The translations under genes and the position numbers were made by a program. Under the pieces are notes generated by a model. It had not been told where the DNA came from. It was given only the letters and a program-made list of their open reading frames with translations, and did not search any database. This document shows, piece by piece, positions 45,456 to 53,244 of a stretch of 64,000 bases of DNA. The stretch's first letter is position 1. Each line of letters begins with the position of its first letter. Source of the stretch: Devosia sp. FKR38 (lineage in GTDB: Bacteria; Pseudomonadota; Alphaproteobacteria; Rhizobiales; Devosiaceae). The stretch lies in the NCBI RefSeq assembly GCF_005222805.1, contig NZ_STGC01000005.1:1775651-1839650 (forward strand), in the 5' to 3' direction.

Positions 45456-46148
45456 CTAATGGGCGGCCGCGGCGGCATGATTGGTGTAGAGCAGCGGAAT
45501 ATCGGGCAGCGCCACAAAGCCACCCAGACCTTCCAGCGCCATGCGCACGGCCACGAACAGGATGATCAGCAGGCCGACCCAGGCGATCCAGCGGAAGCGA
45601 TGCAGCAGGCCGGCGATGAAGCTGGCGGCAACGCCCATCATAACCACCGACAGGGCCAGGCCGATCACCAGCGCCTCGAAATGGTGCTGCGCCGCGCCGG
45701 CCACAGCCAGCACATTGTCCAGCGACATCGAGACGTCGGCGATGATGATCTGGATGATCGCCTGGCGCAGCGTCTTGCGCGGCGCCGTGCCGCTCACCGT
45801 GCCGTCGGCATTGGTGTCGCTGTCTTCCAGCGCTTCCTGGGCATTGTGCTCGTCAGCCGCCGACGTGGTGAGCTCGCGATACATCTTCCAGCAGACATAG
45901 AGCAGCAGCACACCACCGGCGATCAGCAGGCCGCCGCCAAGCGCCAGCAGCTGCGTGGTGATCAGCGCGAAGAAGATGCGCAGCACCGTCGCCGCGAGAA
46001 TACCGATCAGAATGGCCTTGCGCCGCACATCGGTAGCAAGCCCGGCCGCAGCCATGCCGATGACCACGGCGTTGTCGCCCGCCAAAACCAGATCGATCAG
46101 GATCACCTGCACCAGCGATGTGAGAAAGCTCGGATCGATGCCAAACAT
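45456..46148 (-). CDS. TerC/YjbE-family membrane protein
   Basis: This 230-residue protein has seven hydrophobic segments and the paired acidic motifs of the TerC family, DLVLAGDNAVV in the first helix and DVSMSLDNVLAVAG in the second half. A charged loop with many Asp/Glu lies between. TerC relatives export manganese or metalate secreted enzymes. The ATG at 46148 gives the family start MFGIDPSFL. An AT-rich perfect palindrome lies about 90 bp upstream. I could not identify a manganese riboswitch. Confidence 0.88.
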   Translation of the reverse strand: MFGIDPSFLTSLVQVILIDLVLAGDNAVVIGMAAAGLATDVRRKAILIGILAATVLRIFFALITTQLLALGGGLLIAGGVLLLYVCWKMYRELTTSAADEHNAQEALEDSDTNADGTVSGTAPRKTLRQAIIQIIIADVSMSLDNVLAVAGAAQHHFEALVIGLALSVVMMGVAASFIAGLLHRFRWIAWVGLLIILFVAVRMALEGLGGFVALPDIPLLYTNHAAAAAH

Positions 46149-46234
46149 GGCGGGCCTCGTGGTCAACGGAAACGACCGCCCGGCTATAGCTGCCCACTGT
46201 GGCGCTGAAAAGCGCGACAATGCGAAAAACGACA

Positions 46235-46249
46235 AAATACTTAGTATTT
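46235..46249. promoter_or_regulatory. AT-rich palindrome upstream of terC
   Basis: AAATACT-T-AGTATTT is a perfect 7-bp inverted repeat with a single central base. It stands out in GC-rich surroundings and lies 87-101 bp upstream of the terC start, consistent with an operator. Confidence 0.45.
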
Positions 46250-46409
46250 CTGGGCGTTTCGGGCCAATCCGACAGCTTGGTGACAGACTGCAATGCACGG
46301 CGAGGCCCAACCTCGGCGGCGGCGCGGCTCAGCCACCGAAAAGACGCAACGCCTCCCGCAGACCAGATGGTCGGCGGACGCTTTTTGCTATCAATTCAGA
46401 GAAGGACTT

Positions 46410-46485
46410 TGGTGGGCGAGCACGGATTCGAACCGTGGACCCGATGATTAAGAGTCATCTGCTCTACCAGCTGAGCTACTCGCCC
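46410..46485 (-). tRNA. tRNA-Lys (anticodon CTT)
   Basis: On the minus strand a complete 76-nt cloverleaf starts GGGCGAG and ends CTCGCCC-A-CCA with the CCA encoded. The anticodon stem GATGA/TCATC encloses the loop CTCTTAA, giving anticodon CTT. The T arm has GGTTCGAATCC. It stands alone. Confidence 0.97.
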
Positions 46486-46674
46486 AGTGCTTGGGCTTCC
46501 AAAGTGGCGCCTCTCTACCAAAGGGATTCTGCGCTGTCTAGCGCCTGTACGAATTTTCCCGACACCTTAGGTGCAAAAACTTGGACAAAGCCCGGAAAAC
46601 CAAGGGTGAGAGGCGCCGAAATTTTTACGTGCAACCACAATTGGTGACGACGAACCGCCCGGCGGACCGTCAAC

Positions 46675-46712
46675 AGCGTCAGCGTCGGAGCACGTCGGCC
46701 GGCGCTGACGCT
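46675..46712 (-). terminator. long hairpin after the 68-aa gene
   Basis: AGCGTCAGCG (46675-46684) pairs perfectly with CGCTGACGCT (46703-46712). It begins just past the stop of the small gene but has no T-tract. Confidence 0.4.
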
Positions 46713-46715
46713 CGA

Positions 46716-46922
46716 TTACTTCATCTCGGCTCGACTGACCCTGAAGGCTTCGAAGTCGAGCACATTGCTTTTGCGTGCGCGCGGTTCGGGCAGCATGTCA
46801 TCCATCAGATTGATGGTGCGCTCGATGATGTACAGGACCTGGCGGGCTCGACCATCATCACCACGCAGCAGCGCTGCAGCGCGCTCGAGATGGTCGCGCG
46901 CAAGTAGGTAGGTTGGCGGCAT
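46716..46922 (-). CDS. small hypothetical protein (68 aa)
   Basis: This 68-residue protein is helical and charged, with LLARDHLERAAALLRGDDG and VLYIIERTINLMDDML. A strong AAGGAGA site lies before the ATG at 46922, supporting that it is expressed. A hairpin follows the stop. It has no signal peptide, Cys motif or membrane segment, and I do not recognise a family. Confidence 0.65.
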   Translation of the reverse strand: MPPTYLLARDHLERAAALLRGDDGRARQVLYIIERTINLMDDMLPEPRARKSNVLDFEAFRVSRAEMK

Positions 46923-47248
46923 GATAAATGTCTCCTTGAAATCGGCTTGTCTCTGGAAACGCCCGGGGTGAGACGCGGCGCCAGACTGCGCCCGCATGCT
47001 TTTCGCAAAATTGCCAGCACGCCGCGCATTTGCTTCAAATGCCACGCAAGTGGTTCCCCTCGGCAAAGCCTTGCACCGCCTGACCTCTCGGCTCGGTCAA
47101 GCGCTTTCGCACTGTGTATAACTGTGGGCGCGAGGGTTTGGGTGGGGCCGCTTGAAGGTTTGCATGAACGCCCGGGGCGCTCGTCGAATGCAGCTGGCGC
47201 ATGGCCGGAATGCGGCTACGATACCCACAGTTTCCGTGAGTCCCGCCC
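46923..47248. other. divergent intergenic region
   Basis: This 326-bp spacer lies between the 68-aa gene (-) and the aminotransferase (+). Short open frames cross it but none has protein-like composition or a ribosome site. I see no repeat or RNA structure that stands out. Confidence 0.5.
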
Positions 47249-48367
47249 ATGCTGCGCCCCCGCCTGGCCCCGATTGCCGATGCCGTCCCAGAAACCGTGC
47301 CTTTTACCGGGCCCGAATCGATCCAGCGACGCCTCGGCCAGCCGTTCCGGGCGCGGCTGGGCGCCAATGAAAGCCCCTTCGGCATTGCCGAATCGACTCG
47401 GCAAGCCATTGCCGCGGCCATCGACCAGAGCTGGACCTATGGCGATCCGGAGTGTCACGACCTGCGGGTGGCCATTGCCCGCCATCTCGGCATTGCTGCC
47501 GACGAAGTGGTGGCCGGCCCGGGCGTGGATGCGCTGCTGGGCCTGACGGTGCGCCTCTATGCAGCGCCGGGCGACACAGTGGTGACCTCGCTGGGGGGCT
47601 ACCCCACCTTCAACTACCATCTGACCGGCTATGGCGCCCGCATGGCTACGGTGCCCTATCGCGACTACCATGAGGATGTGGACGCTCTGGCGCGCCTCGC
47701 CCGCGAGACGAATGCCGCCATGGTCTATCTGGCCAATCCCGACAATCCCATGGGCAGCGCCTGGCCGGCCGAGACGGTGGAGCGCTTCATCGACAGCGTG
47801 CCCGCGACGACGCTGATCATCCTCGACGAGGCCTATGGCGAGCTGGCGCCGCAAGGCACCATGCCGCCCATCGACACCAGCCGGCCCAATCTGCTGCGCA
47901 TGCGCACCTTCTCCAAAGCCTATGGCATGGCCGGCATGCGGGTTGGCTACGCCTTTGGCGAGCGCCAGACCATAAGGGCTTTCGAGCGCGTGCGCGACCA
48001 TTTCGGGGTCAGCTCGGTGGCCCAGATCGGCGCCATTGCGGCCCTGGGCGCGACAGAGCATCTGCAGAGCGTCCTCGACCGCACCAATGCCGCCAAGGCG
48101 CGCATAGCCGAGATCGCAGAGGCCAATGGCCTGGTGCCCCTGCCCTCGGCCACCAATTTCGTGGCTATCGACTGCCGCAGCGACGCCGCCTTTGCCCAGG
48201 CCATTCTGACCGGGCTGGCCGAGCGTCAGATCTTCATCCGCAAGCCCGGCACGCCGGGGCTGGACCATTGCATCCGCATCAGCGCCGGCCTGCCCGAAGC
48301 GCTCGACCTGTTGGCCGAGCAGCTGCCGCTGGCCGTTGCCGCCGCTAGGAGCCAGCGCGCAGGCTGA
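47249..48367 (+). CDS. HisC-like PLP-dependent aminotransferase
   Basis: This 372-residue fold-type I aminotransferase is close to histidinol-phosphate transaminase. The PLP lysine is K223 in TFSKAYGMAGMRVGY. The cofactor contacts are LANPDNPMGS and IILDEAYGEL. Substrate may be histidinol phosphate or a related aromatic or imidazole amino acid; no other his gene is nearby, so it may be a paralog. Its 3' end overlaps the convergent phosphatase gene by 23 bp. Confidence 0.85.
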   Translation: MLRPRLAPIADAVPETVPFTGPESIQRRLGQPFRARLGANESPFGIAESTRQAIAAAIDQSWTYGDPECHDLRVAIARHLGIAADEVVAGPGVDALLGLTVRLYAAPGDTVVTSLGGYPTFNYHLTGYGARMATVPYRDYHEDVDALARLARETNAAMVYLANPDNPMGSAWPAETVERFIDSVPATTLIILDEAYGELAPQGTMPPIDTSRPNLLRMRTFSKAYGMAGMRVGYAFGERQTIRAFERVRDHFGVSSVAQIGAIAALGATEHLQSVLDRTNAAKARIAEIAEANGLVPLPSATNFVAIDCRSDAAFAQAILTGLAERQIFIRKPGTPGLDHCIRISAGLPEALDLLAEQLPLAVAAARSQRAG

Positions 48368-49292
48368 TTTCGGCGCGCAGCGCGCGGTGGTTGGACCCAA
48401 AGCTGTCGGCCGGCGATTCGATCGTGTCGATCAGGATGTCGCCGCGCGTGAACATATTGTCGATCGGCACGCCCAGCGTCCCCAGCCGGACCGGCCAGGT
48501 GCCCGGATGCCAGGGCGGCGGCACCAGGTTTGAGGCCGCGCTGAAGGTGGCGATCTCGTCGGACCAGGCCGCGGCGTTGAAATCGCCCGAGACGATCACC
48601 CGGCCTTCGATGGCGCTGAGCACCGCATGGACGCTCTGCAGCTCCATCCAGGCCGCCTCATCGAAATAGGGCTTGGAGAGATGGGCGCCCACCACCGTCA
48701 GCGGCACGCCCTCAAAACGCACCCGCGCCACCGCCAGCCGTTCCCGTTGGAAAGGCGGCATCAGCAGCATCTGCGGCTCTTCGATCGGCACGCGGGAGAA
48801 GATGGTGAGATCGCAGGTGCGCGGATGCTCGCACCCCACCCGATAGGGCAGCACCTTGGCGATATCGTCGAGATAGGCCTCAATGCCCGGCGTTTCCATC
48901 ACCACGGCGATGTCGGGCGCCTGCCCGATGATATAGTCGGCTGCCGCCCGACCCCGCAGATTGCCGGTCAGCACATTGAAATTGATGACCTTGAGCTTGG
49001 CCAGCACATCGCCGGTCACCGCCTCGCGCCGCTGGTAGCCATCGATCAATGGCACAAACCCCTGTGCCACGCTGGCAAGCATCAGCATGACCACCACCAG
49101 CGCTCGCCAACGCCCGCCGGTCAGCAGCAGCACCAGCGCCAGCGGCACGCCCAGAGCGGCGATGTGGAAGCGCAGGCTCTGCAAAACATCGACGCCCGGA
49201 ATGCCGCGCGGCACGCTCACCAGCAGCAGCAGCACGACAAACGCCAGCAGACCGGCCGTCGCCATGCCCCGCACTTCGGCCTTCAGCATCAT
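48345..49292 (-). CDS. membrane-anchored endonuclease/exonuclease/phosphatase-family protein
   Basis: This 315-residue protein has three N-terminal transmembrane helices (about 10-30, 40-60, 64-84) and a soluble EEP domain. Catalytic landmarks are INFNVLTGN, VVMETPG, GDFNAAAWSD and the terminal GSNHRALRAE. The domain would face the periplasm. EEP proteins cleave phosphoesters in nucleic acids, lipids or signalling molecules; the anchor fits a lipid or envelope target. It converges on the aminotransferase gene. Confidence 0.82.
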   Translation of the reverse strand: MMLKAEVRGMATAGLLAFVVLLLLVSVPRGIPGVDVLQSLRFHIAALGVPLALVLLLTGGRWRALVVVMLMLASVAQGFVPLIDGYQRREAVTGDVLAKLKVINFNVLTGNLRGRAAADYIIGQAPDIAVVMETPGIEAYLDDIAKVLPYRVGCEHPRTCDLTIFSRVPIEEPQMLLMPPFQRERLAVARVRFEGVPLTVVGAHLSKPYFDEAAWMELQSVHAVLSAIEGRVIVSGDFNAAAWSDEIATFSAASNLVPPPWHPGTWPVRLGTLGVPIDNMFTRGDILIDTIESPADSFGSNHRALRAEISLRAGS

Positions 49293-49416
49293 GCTCGCGC
49301 TCTCTCTGTCATACCAGCGCAGTGGTGGCGCAGCCTTGTCGCGGACGCAAGGCCCACGCCGACAGGGCAGCCCTGCCGATGAGCGGCATGGGCTGCTCTG
49401 CCAGCCATAGTCGCGC

Positions 49417-50976
49417 CTAGCCGGCCAGGGCGCCCTGGGCCGACGCGCCGCGCTCGATCAGCAGGCGGTTATAGGCATTGAGATAGGCACGGGCCGAAGC
49501 CACCAGCGTATCGGGCTCGGCGGCATTGCCCGAGACGATGCGGCCATTCATTTCGAGGCGCACATGGGCTGATGCCTGCGCATCGGTGCCGCCGGTCACG
49601 CCGTCCACGGCATAGAGCACCAGATGCGGCTCCTGGCCAACGCCAGCCTTGATGGCGTTAAAGATCGCGTCGACCGACCCGGTACCCTCATAGCTGACGG
49701 CCGATTCGACGCCGTCGATGCTCAGGGTCATGTCGCACTTGTGCACGCCGCCGGTCTTGGAGACCACCTGCATGTCGACCAGGCGGATACGATCGCCGAC
49801 CGAGCCGACCTCATCGTCCACCAGCGCCACGATATCGGCGTCATAGACATGCTTCTTGCGGTCGGCCAGATCCTTGAAGCGCACAAAGGCTTCCTGGAAG
49901 GCATTGTCGCCCAGCTCGTAGCCCAGCTCCTTGAGCTTGTCCTTGAACGCGGCACGGCCGGAATGCTTGCCCATCACCAGGGTGGTTTCCTTGATGCCCA
50001 CGCTGGCCGGCGTCATGATCTCATAGGTCTCGGCATTCTTGAGCATGCCGTCCTGATGGATGCCGCTCTCATGGGCGAAGGCATTCTTGCCCACGATGGC
50101 CTTGTTGTACTGCACCGGGAAATTGGCCGCTGCCGAGACGATCTTGCTGGCGCGGGCCAGATGGGTGGTCTCGATCTCGGTGTGATAGGGCATGACGTCG
50201 CCACGGGTGCGCAGCGCCATCACCACCTCTTCGAGCGCGGCATTGCCGGCGCGCTCGCCCAGGCCATTGATGGTGCATTCCACCTGGCGGGCGCCACCGC
50301 GCACGGCGGCCAGCGAATTGGCCACGGCCAGACCCAGGTCATTGTGGCAATGGGCAGAGAAGATCGCCTTGTCAGCGCCCGGCACCGAAGTGATGATGGT
50401 GCGGAACATGTTTTCATGCTCGTCGGGCACCGCATAGCCCACCGTATCGGGCAGGTTGATGGTGGTGGCGCCGGCCTTGATGGCGGTTTCGACGCAGCGC
50501 TTGAGGAACTCCAGCGGCGTGCGGGTTGCGTCCATCGCCGACCATTCGACATCGTCGATCAGATTGCGCGCCTGGGCCACTGTGCGGGCGATAATCTCGA
50601 TGACCTCGTCCTCGGTCTTTTTCATCTGGTGGGCCAGATGGATGGGCGAGGTGGAGACGAACGTGTGGATGCGGCCGCGCTGGGCATGGCGCACGGCCTC
50701 GCCGGCCCGGTCGATATCGGCGCTGATGGCGCGGGCCAGGCCGGCGACAGTGGCGCGCTTGACCTGCTTGGCCACGGCCACCACGGCCTCGAAGTCACCA
50801 TTGGAGGCAATCGGGAAACCGGCCTCGATGATATCGACGCCCATGTCGTCGAGCGTTTCGGCAACCTGCAGCTTCTCTTCCAACGTCATGGTGGCGCCGG
50901 GCGACTGCTCGCCGTCGCGCAGCGTGGTGTCGAAGATGAAGATGCGGTCTTTGTTGGATTCAGCGGTGGCAGACAT
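49417..50976 (-). CDS. leuA: 2-isopropylmalate synthase
   Basis: LeuA condenses acetyl-CoA with 2-oxoisovalerate, the first step of leucine synthesis. The 519-residue protein has the HMGL-like barrel with [12 protein letters not shown] and the metal-binding HCHNDLG. The C-terminal LeuA regulatory domain (about 390-519) binds leucine for feedback inhibition. The start is at 50976, with AGGA upstream. A leucine-rich mini-ORF and stable hairpins lie in the 330 bp upstream, suggesting attenuation. Confidence 0.95.
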   Translation of the reverse strand: MSATAESNKDRIFIFDTTLRDGEQSPGATMTLEEKLQVAETLDDMGVDIIEAGFPIASNGDFEAVVAVAKQVKRATVAGLARAISADIDRAGEAVRHAQRGRIHTFVSTSPIHLAHQMKKTEDEVIEIIARTVAQARNLIDDVEWSAMDATRTPLEFLKRCVETAIKAGATTINLPDTVGYAVPDEHENMFRTIITSVPGADKAIFSAHCHNDLGLAVANSLAAVRGGARQVECTINGLGERAGNAALEEVVMALRTRGDVMPYHTEIETTHLARASKIVSAAANFPVQYNKAIVGKNAFAHESGIHQDGMLKNAETYEIMTPASVGIKETTLVMGKHSGRAAFKDKLKELGYELGDNAFQEAFVRFKDLADRKKHVYDADIVALVDDEVGSVGDRIRLVDMQVVSKTGGVHKCDMTLSIDGVESAVSYEGTGSVDAIFNAIKAGVGQEPHLVLYAVDGVTGGTDAQASAHVRLEMNGRIVSGNAAEPDTLVASARAYLNAYNRLLIERGASAQGALAG

Positions 50977-50994
50977 TGATGGTGTTCCTATCAT

Positions 50995-51022
50995 CGGCCC
51001 AGAGCAAAGCTCTCAGAGGCCG
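50995..51022 (-). other. stable hairpin just before leuA
   Basis: On the minus strand CGGCC...AGAGC-TTT-GCTCT...GGCCG folds into a strong stem ending about 18 bases before the leuA start, next to its ribosome site. It lacks a T-run, so it would act on translation or as part of an alternative fold. Confidence 0.5.
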
Positions 51023-51051
51023 GACATTTACTGTTCGGCATGTGGCGCAAT

Positions 51052-51096
51052 CCCCTGACGACCCGCTCGTATCAACGAGCTGCCGGTGATCAGGGG
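51052..51096 (-). other. inverted repeat overlapping the leader stop codon
   Basis: CCCCTGA (51090-51096 on the minus strand), which contains the leader ORF stop codon, pairs with TCAGGGG (51052-51058). A second hairpin GCTCG/CGAGC (51065-51069 with 51076-51080) is nested inside. A ribosome at the leader's end would melt the outer stem. Confidence 0.55.
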
Positions 51097-51215
51097 CTGA
51101 TAAGAAGGAGAAGCAGGGCCGCAGGCAGCAGCAGCATGCCGGCAGCAACCGTCAAACGCACCCGAAGGGCGTCGCGCTGGCTGACTGCAATGGCTTGGGC
51201 GCGCTTGCGCTGCAT
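51090..51215 (-). CDS. leucine-rich leader ORF upstream of leuA
   Basis: This ORF encodes 41 residues from ATG 51215 (GGGA upstream), or 15 from the internal ATG 51137. Eight of the last 15 residues are leucine, including five Leu codons in a row, three of them CTT, which is rare in this genome. The tail is MLLLPAALLLLLISP. It ends 113 bp before leuA, and its stop codon lies within a stem. A leucine attenuator leader is the simplest reading. A small one-helix membrane protein is the alternative, since the longer form has a basic N-terminus. Confidence 0.55.
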   Translation of the reverse strand: MQRKRAQAIAVSQRDALRVRLTVAAGMLLLPAALLLLLISP

Positions 51216-51304
51216 GGAAATGGTCCCGTTGTCCGTTCAGAATGCGCCAATCGCGCCTGCCTTGCAAGCCCGGCCGGCGCAGAAGGTGATTTTTTGGTGT
51301 GCAA

Positions 51305-52192
51305 TCAGTCGTCAAGATCGAGCACGCCCTCGCCGATGACGATGGCATGGCCGCCGATGCTGCCATGCACCAGCACATCATCCTCTTTGCGTAGCTGCAG
51401 GCTGATGCGGCAGGGCCGGCCCATTTCCACGCCCTGGCGCAGCACGAAATCGGCCTGGCCATTGGCCAGCGCGGCCTGCTCGGCCAAAAGACCGATCAGC
51501 GCCGCCGCCGCCGAGCCGGTTCCGGGGTCTTCGCCCAGACCCATGCCGAACATGCGGGCGGCAAGATCATTGTCTGGCTCATCGGGCGTGAGCGTGAACA
51601 CATAGGCCGAGTTGTGGTCGTGGTGGAAAACGCTCTCCCACCGGGCCCGGTTGACAGTGATGCGGCGCAGCACGCCAGCGTCACGCACCGGCACCAGATG
51701 AAAGGTCACCCCCGCCGAGAACACCGCGGGCTGGTAGCCTGCACAGCCGATGTCTTCGGGTTCGATGCCCAGCGCCTGCGCCATGCCCAGCTTGTCGGTC
51801 AGCTCGGCGATGCGGGCGGGCAGCCGCGGCAGGGCGAACCGGGCTTCGCCCGAGCGGCGGTCGGCCTTTTCGAACAGGGCCGTGATCAGCCCCACCTTTT
51901 CCTCCATGCGCACGGCGCTCGCCTTGCGCTGCAGCCCCAGCACCACCGCAGCACCCACGGTGGGGTGGCCGGCAAAGGGCAGCTCCTGATAGGGCGTGAA
52001 GATGCGCACTGCCGCCGTGTTCCGCTCGCCAGTCGGCTTGAACAGGAACACCGTCTCGCTGAGGTTGAACTCGCGGGCAATGGCCTGCATTTCATCATCC
52101 AGCAGGCCATCGGCCTTGGGCACCACGGCCAGCTGATTGCCCTTGAGCCGTTCGCTGGTGAACACGTCGAGCAGCAGATAATTGACCTTCAC
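51305..52192 (-). CDS. PhzF-family isomerase/epimerase-like protein
   Basis: This 295-residue PhzF-fold protein has the catalytic Glu at E46 (FNLSETVF), GHPTVGAAVVL in the first half and GEDPGTGSAAAAL in the second. It is the same length as the PhzF at 32620 but only moderately similar. It follows the UPF0303 gene by 9 bp, and a GFA-type gene before that, forming a three-gene operon. The substrate is unknown. Confidence 0.85.
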   Translation of the reverse strand: MKVNYLLLDVFTSERLKGNQLAVVPKADGLLDDEMQAIAREFNLSETVFLFKPTGERNTAAVRIFTPYQELPFAGHPTVGAAVVLGLQRKASAVRMEEKVGLITALFEKADRRSGEARFALPRLPARIAELTDKLGMAQALGIEPEDIGCAGYQPAVFSAGVTFHLVPVRDAGVLRRITVNRARWESVFHHDHNSAYVFTLTPDEPDNDLAARMFGMGLGEDPGTGSAAAALIGLLAEQAALANGQADFVLRQGVEMGRPCRISLQLRKEDDVLVHGSIGGHAIVIGEGVLDLDD

Positions 52193-52201
52193 CGCCGCCC
52201 C

Positions 52202-52699
52202 CTATTCGACTGGCAATGCGTAGTCGGACCGGGCCAGCCCCAGGTGGTCGCACAGCGCATCGACGGCCACCGCATGGTCGCTCCGCCCCGGCAGGCCCGA
52301 GATGGTGAGCGCTCCGATAATGCCTGCGCCCGTGACGCGGATGGGAAAGCCACCACCGGCGATGACATAATCGGCGGGATCGGCGCCCGACTGCGGCGAG
52401 AACGGGCCCTCCCCGCGCTCCAGCACCATGCGATAGCTCGCGCGCTGGTAGCGGCGGACCGTATTGATCTTGCGCCGCACCCATTCGGCATTGTCAGCAC
52501 TGGTATTGGCCGTGGCGGCAAAGAACATCTGCCGGTCCCAGGTGCGCAGATCGATGACGATCCCCATGCCCTCGGCCAGCGCCCGGTCCCGGATCGCCGA
52601 ACCGATGGCAAAGGCGACGTCCTCGTCAAAGCGCGGCAATTCCAGCGCCAGTTCCTGCTTCTTGACGAGCGCGATATCGTCGGCCACGGCCATGGTCAT
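52202..52699 (-). CDS. UPF0303/HbpS-like heme-degrading-domain protein
   Basis: This 165-residue protein of the UPF0303 (DUF336, GlcG/HbpS-like) family has the hallmarks RRKINTVRRYQRASYRM and GGGFPIRVTGAGIIGALTISGLP (read in parts). Related proteins bind heme or cobalamin-like ligands. The start at 52699 overlaps the upstream gene's stop (ATGA); an alternative ATG lies two codons downstream. Function here is not known. Confidence 0.8.
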   Translation of the reverse strand: MTMAVADDIALVKKQELALELPRFDEDVAFAIGSAIRDRALAEGMGIVIDLRTWDRQMFFAATANTSADNAEWVRRKINTVRRYQRASYRMVLERGEGPFSPQSGADPADYVIAGGGFPIRVTGAGIIGALTISGLPGRSDHAVAVDALCDHLGLARSDYALPVE

Positions 52700-53163
52700 G
52701 CGTCCTTGTGGTTCAGTGCAGTCCAGGCGTCGAACAGCGGCGTACGATCCGCGGCGCCCTTGGGGAAATTGACGAGGCTGGGGTCGATATTGACCCAGGC
52801 GGCCTTGCTGTCGGTCCAGATATTGCCCACCGGCGGCGCCCAGTCGAGGTCGTCAAGCGTGCCGGCTCGCACCACCTTGATGCCCGGCGCCGGCGGTTCA
52901 TTCCACAGCCAGCCATGGCAATTGGCGCAGAACTGCATGGTGATGACATTGCCGCTGTCAGCCTGGCGCCGATAGGTATCGACCGCGCCGCTGACCTCGA
53001 AATCGGCGTCGCGTACGATCATCGACATTGACCAGGCCGCGCCCGAAAAGCGCTGGCAGTCCTTGCAATGGCAATTGTAAACGCTCAGCGGGCTGGCCTT
53101 GAGCCGATAGCGCACCGCGCCACATTGGCAACCACCCTCGACGGGGAATTCCGGCAGGCTCAC
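52696..53163 (-). CDS. GFA/CENP-V-family zinc protein
   Basis: This 155-residue protein has the glutathione-dependent formaldehyde-activating (GFA) fold. Its zinc ligands are visible as GGCQCGAVRY, NCHCKDCQRFSG and FCANCHGW. The start is a GTG at 53163 with GAGG upstream; the longer frame opens with a TTG and non-family residues. It is the first gene of the GFA-UPF0303-PhzF operon. Members bind thiol adducts, so a small-molecule detoxification role is plausible. Confidence 0.85.
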   Translation of the reverse strand: MSLPEFPVEGGCQCGAVRYRLKASPLSVYNCHCKDCQRFSGAAWSMSMIVRDADFEVSGAVDTYRRQADSGNVITMQFCANCHGWLWNEPPAPGIKVVRAGTLDDLDWAPPVGNIWTDSKAAWVNIDPSLVNFPKGAADRTPLFDAWTALNHKDA

Positions 53164-53244
53164 TTTGCCCTCACGACTCTTCTGCGCATTGATCGGCAAA
53201 GTTCTAGACCAAGTTCGTCCGCGCCAGAAGGGTGGTGATGCTTT

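Noticed and set aside
46149..46260. yybP-ykoY manganese riboswitch before terC
   Set aside because: The GGGGAGUA-type junction motifs are not present, although the gene family often has this riboswitch.
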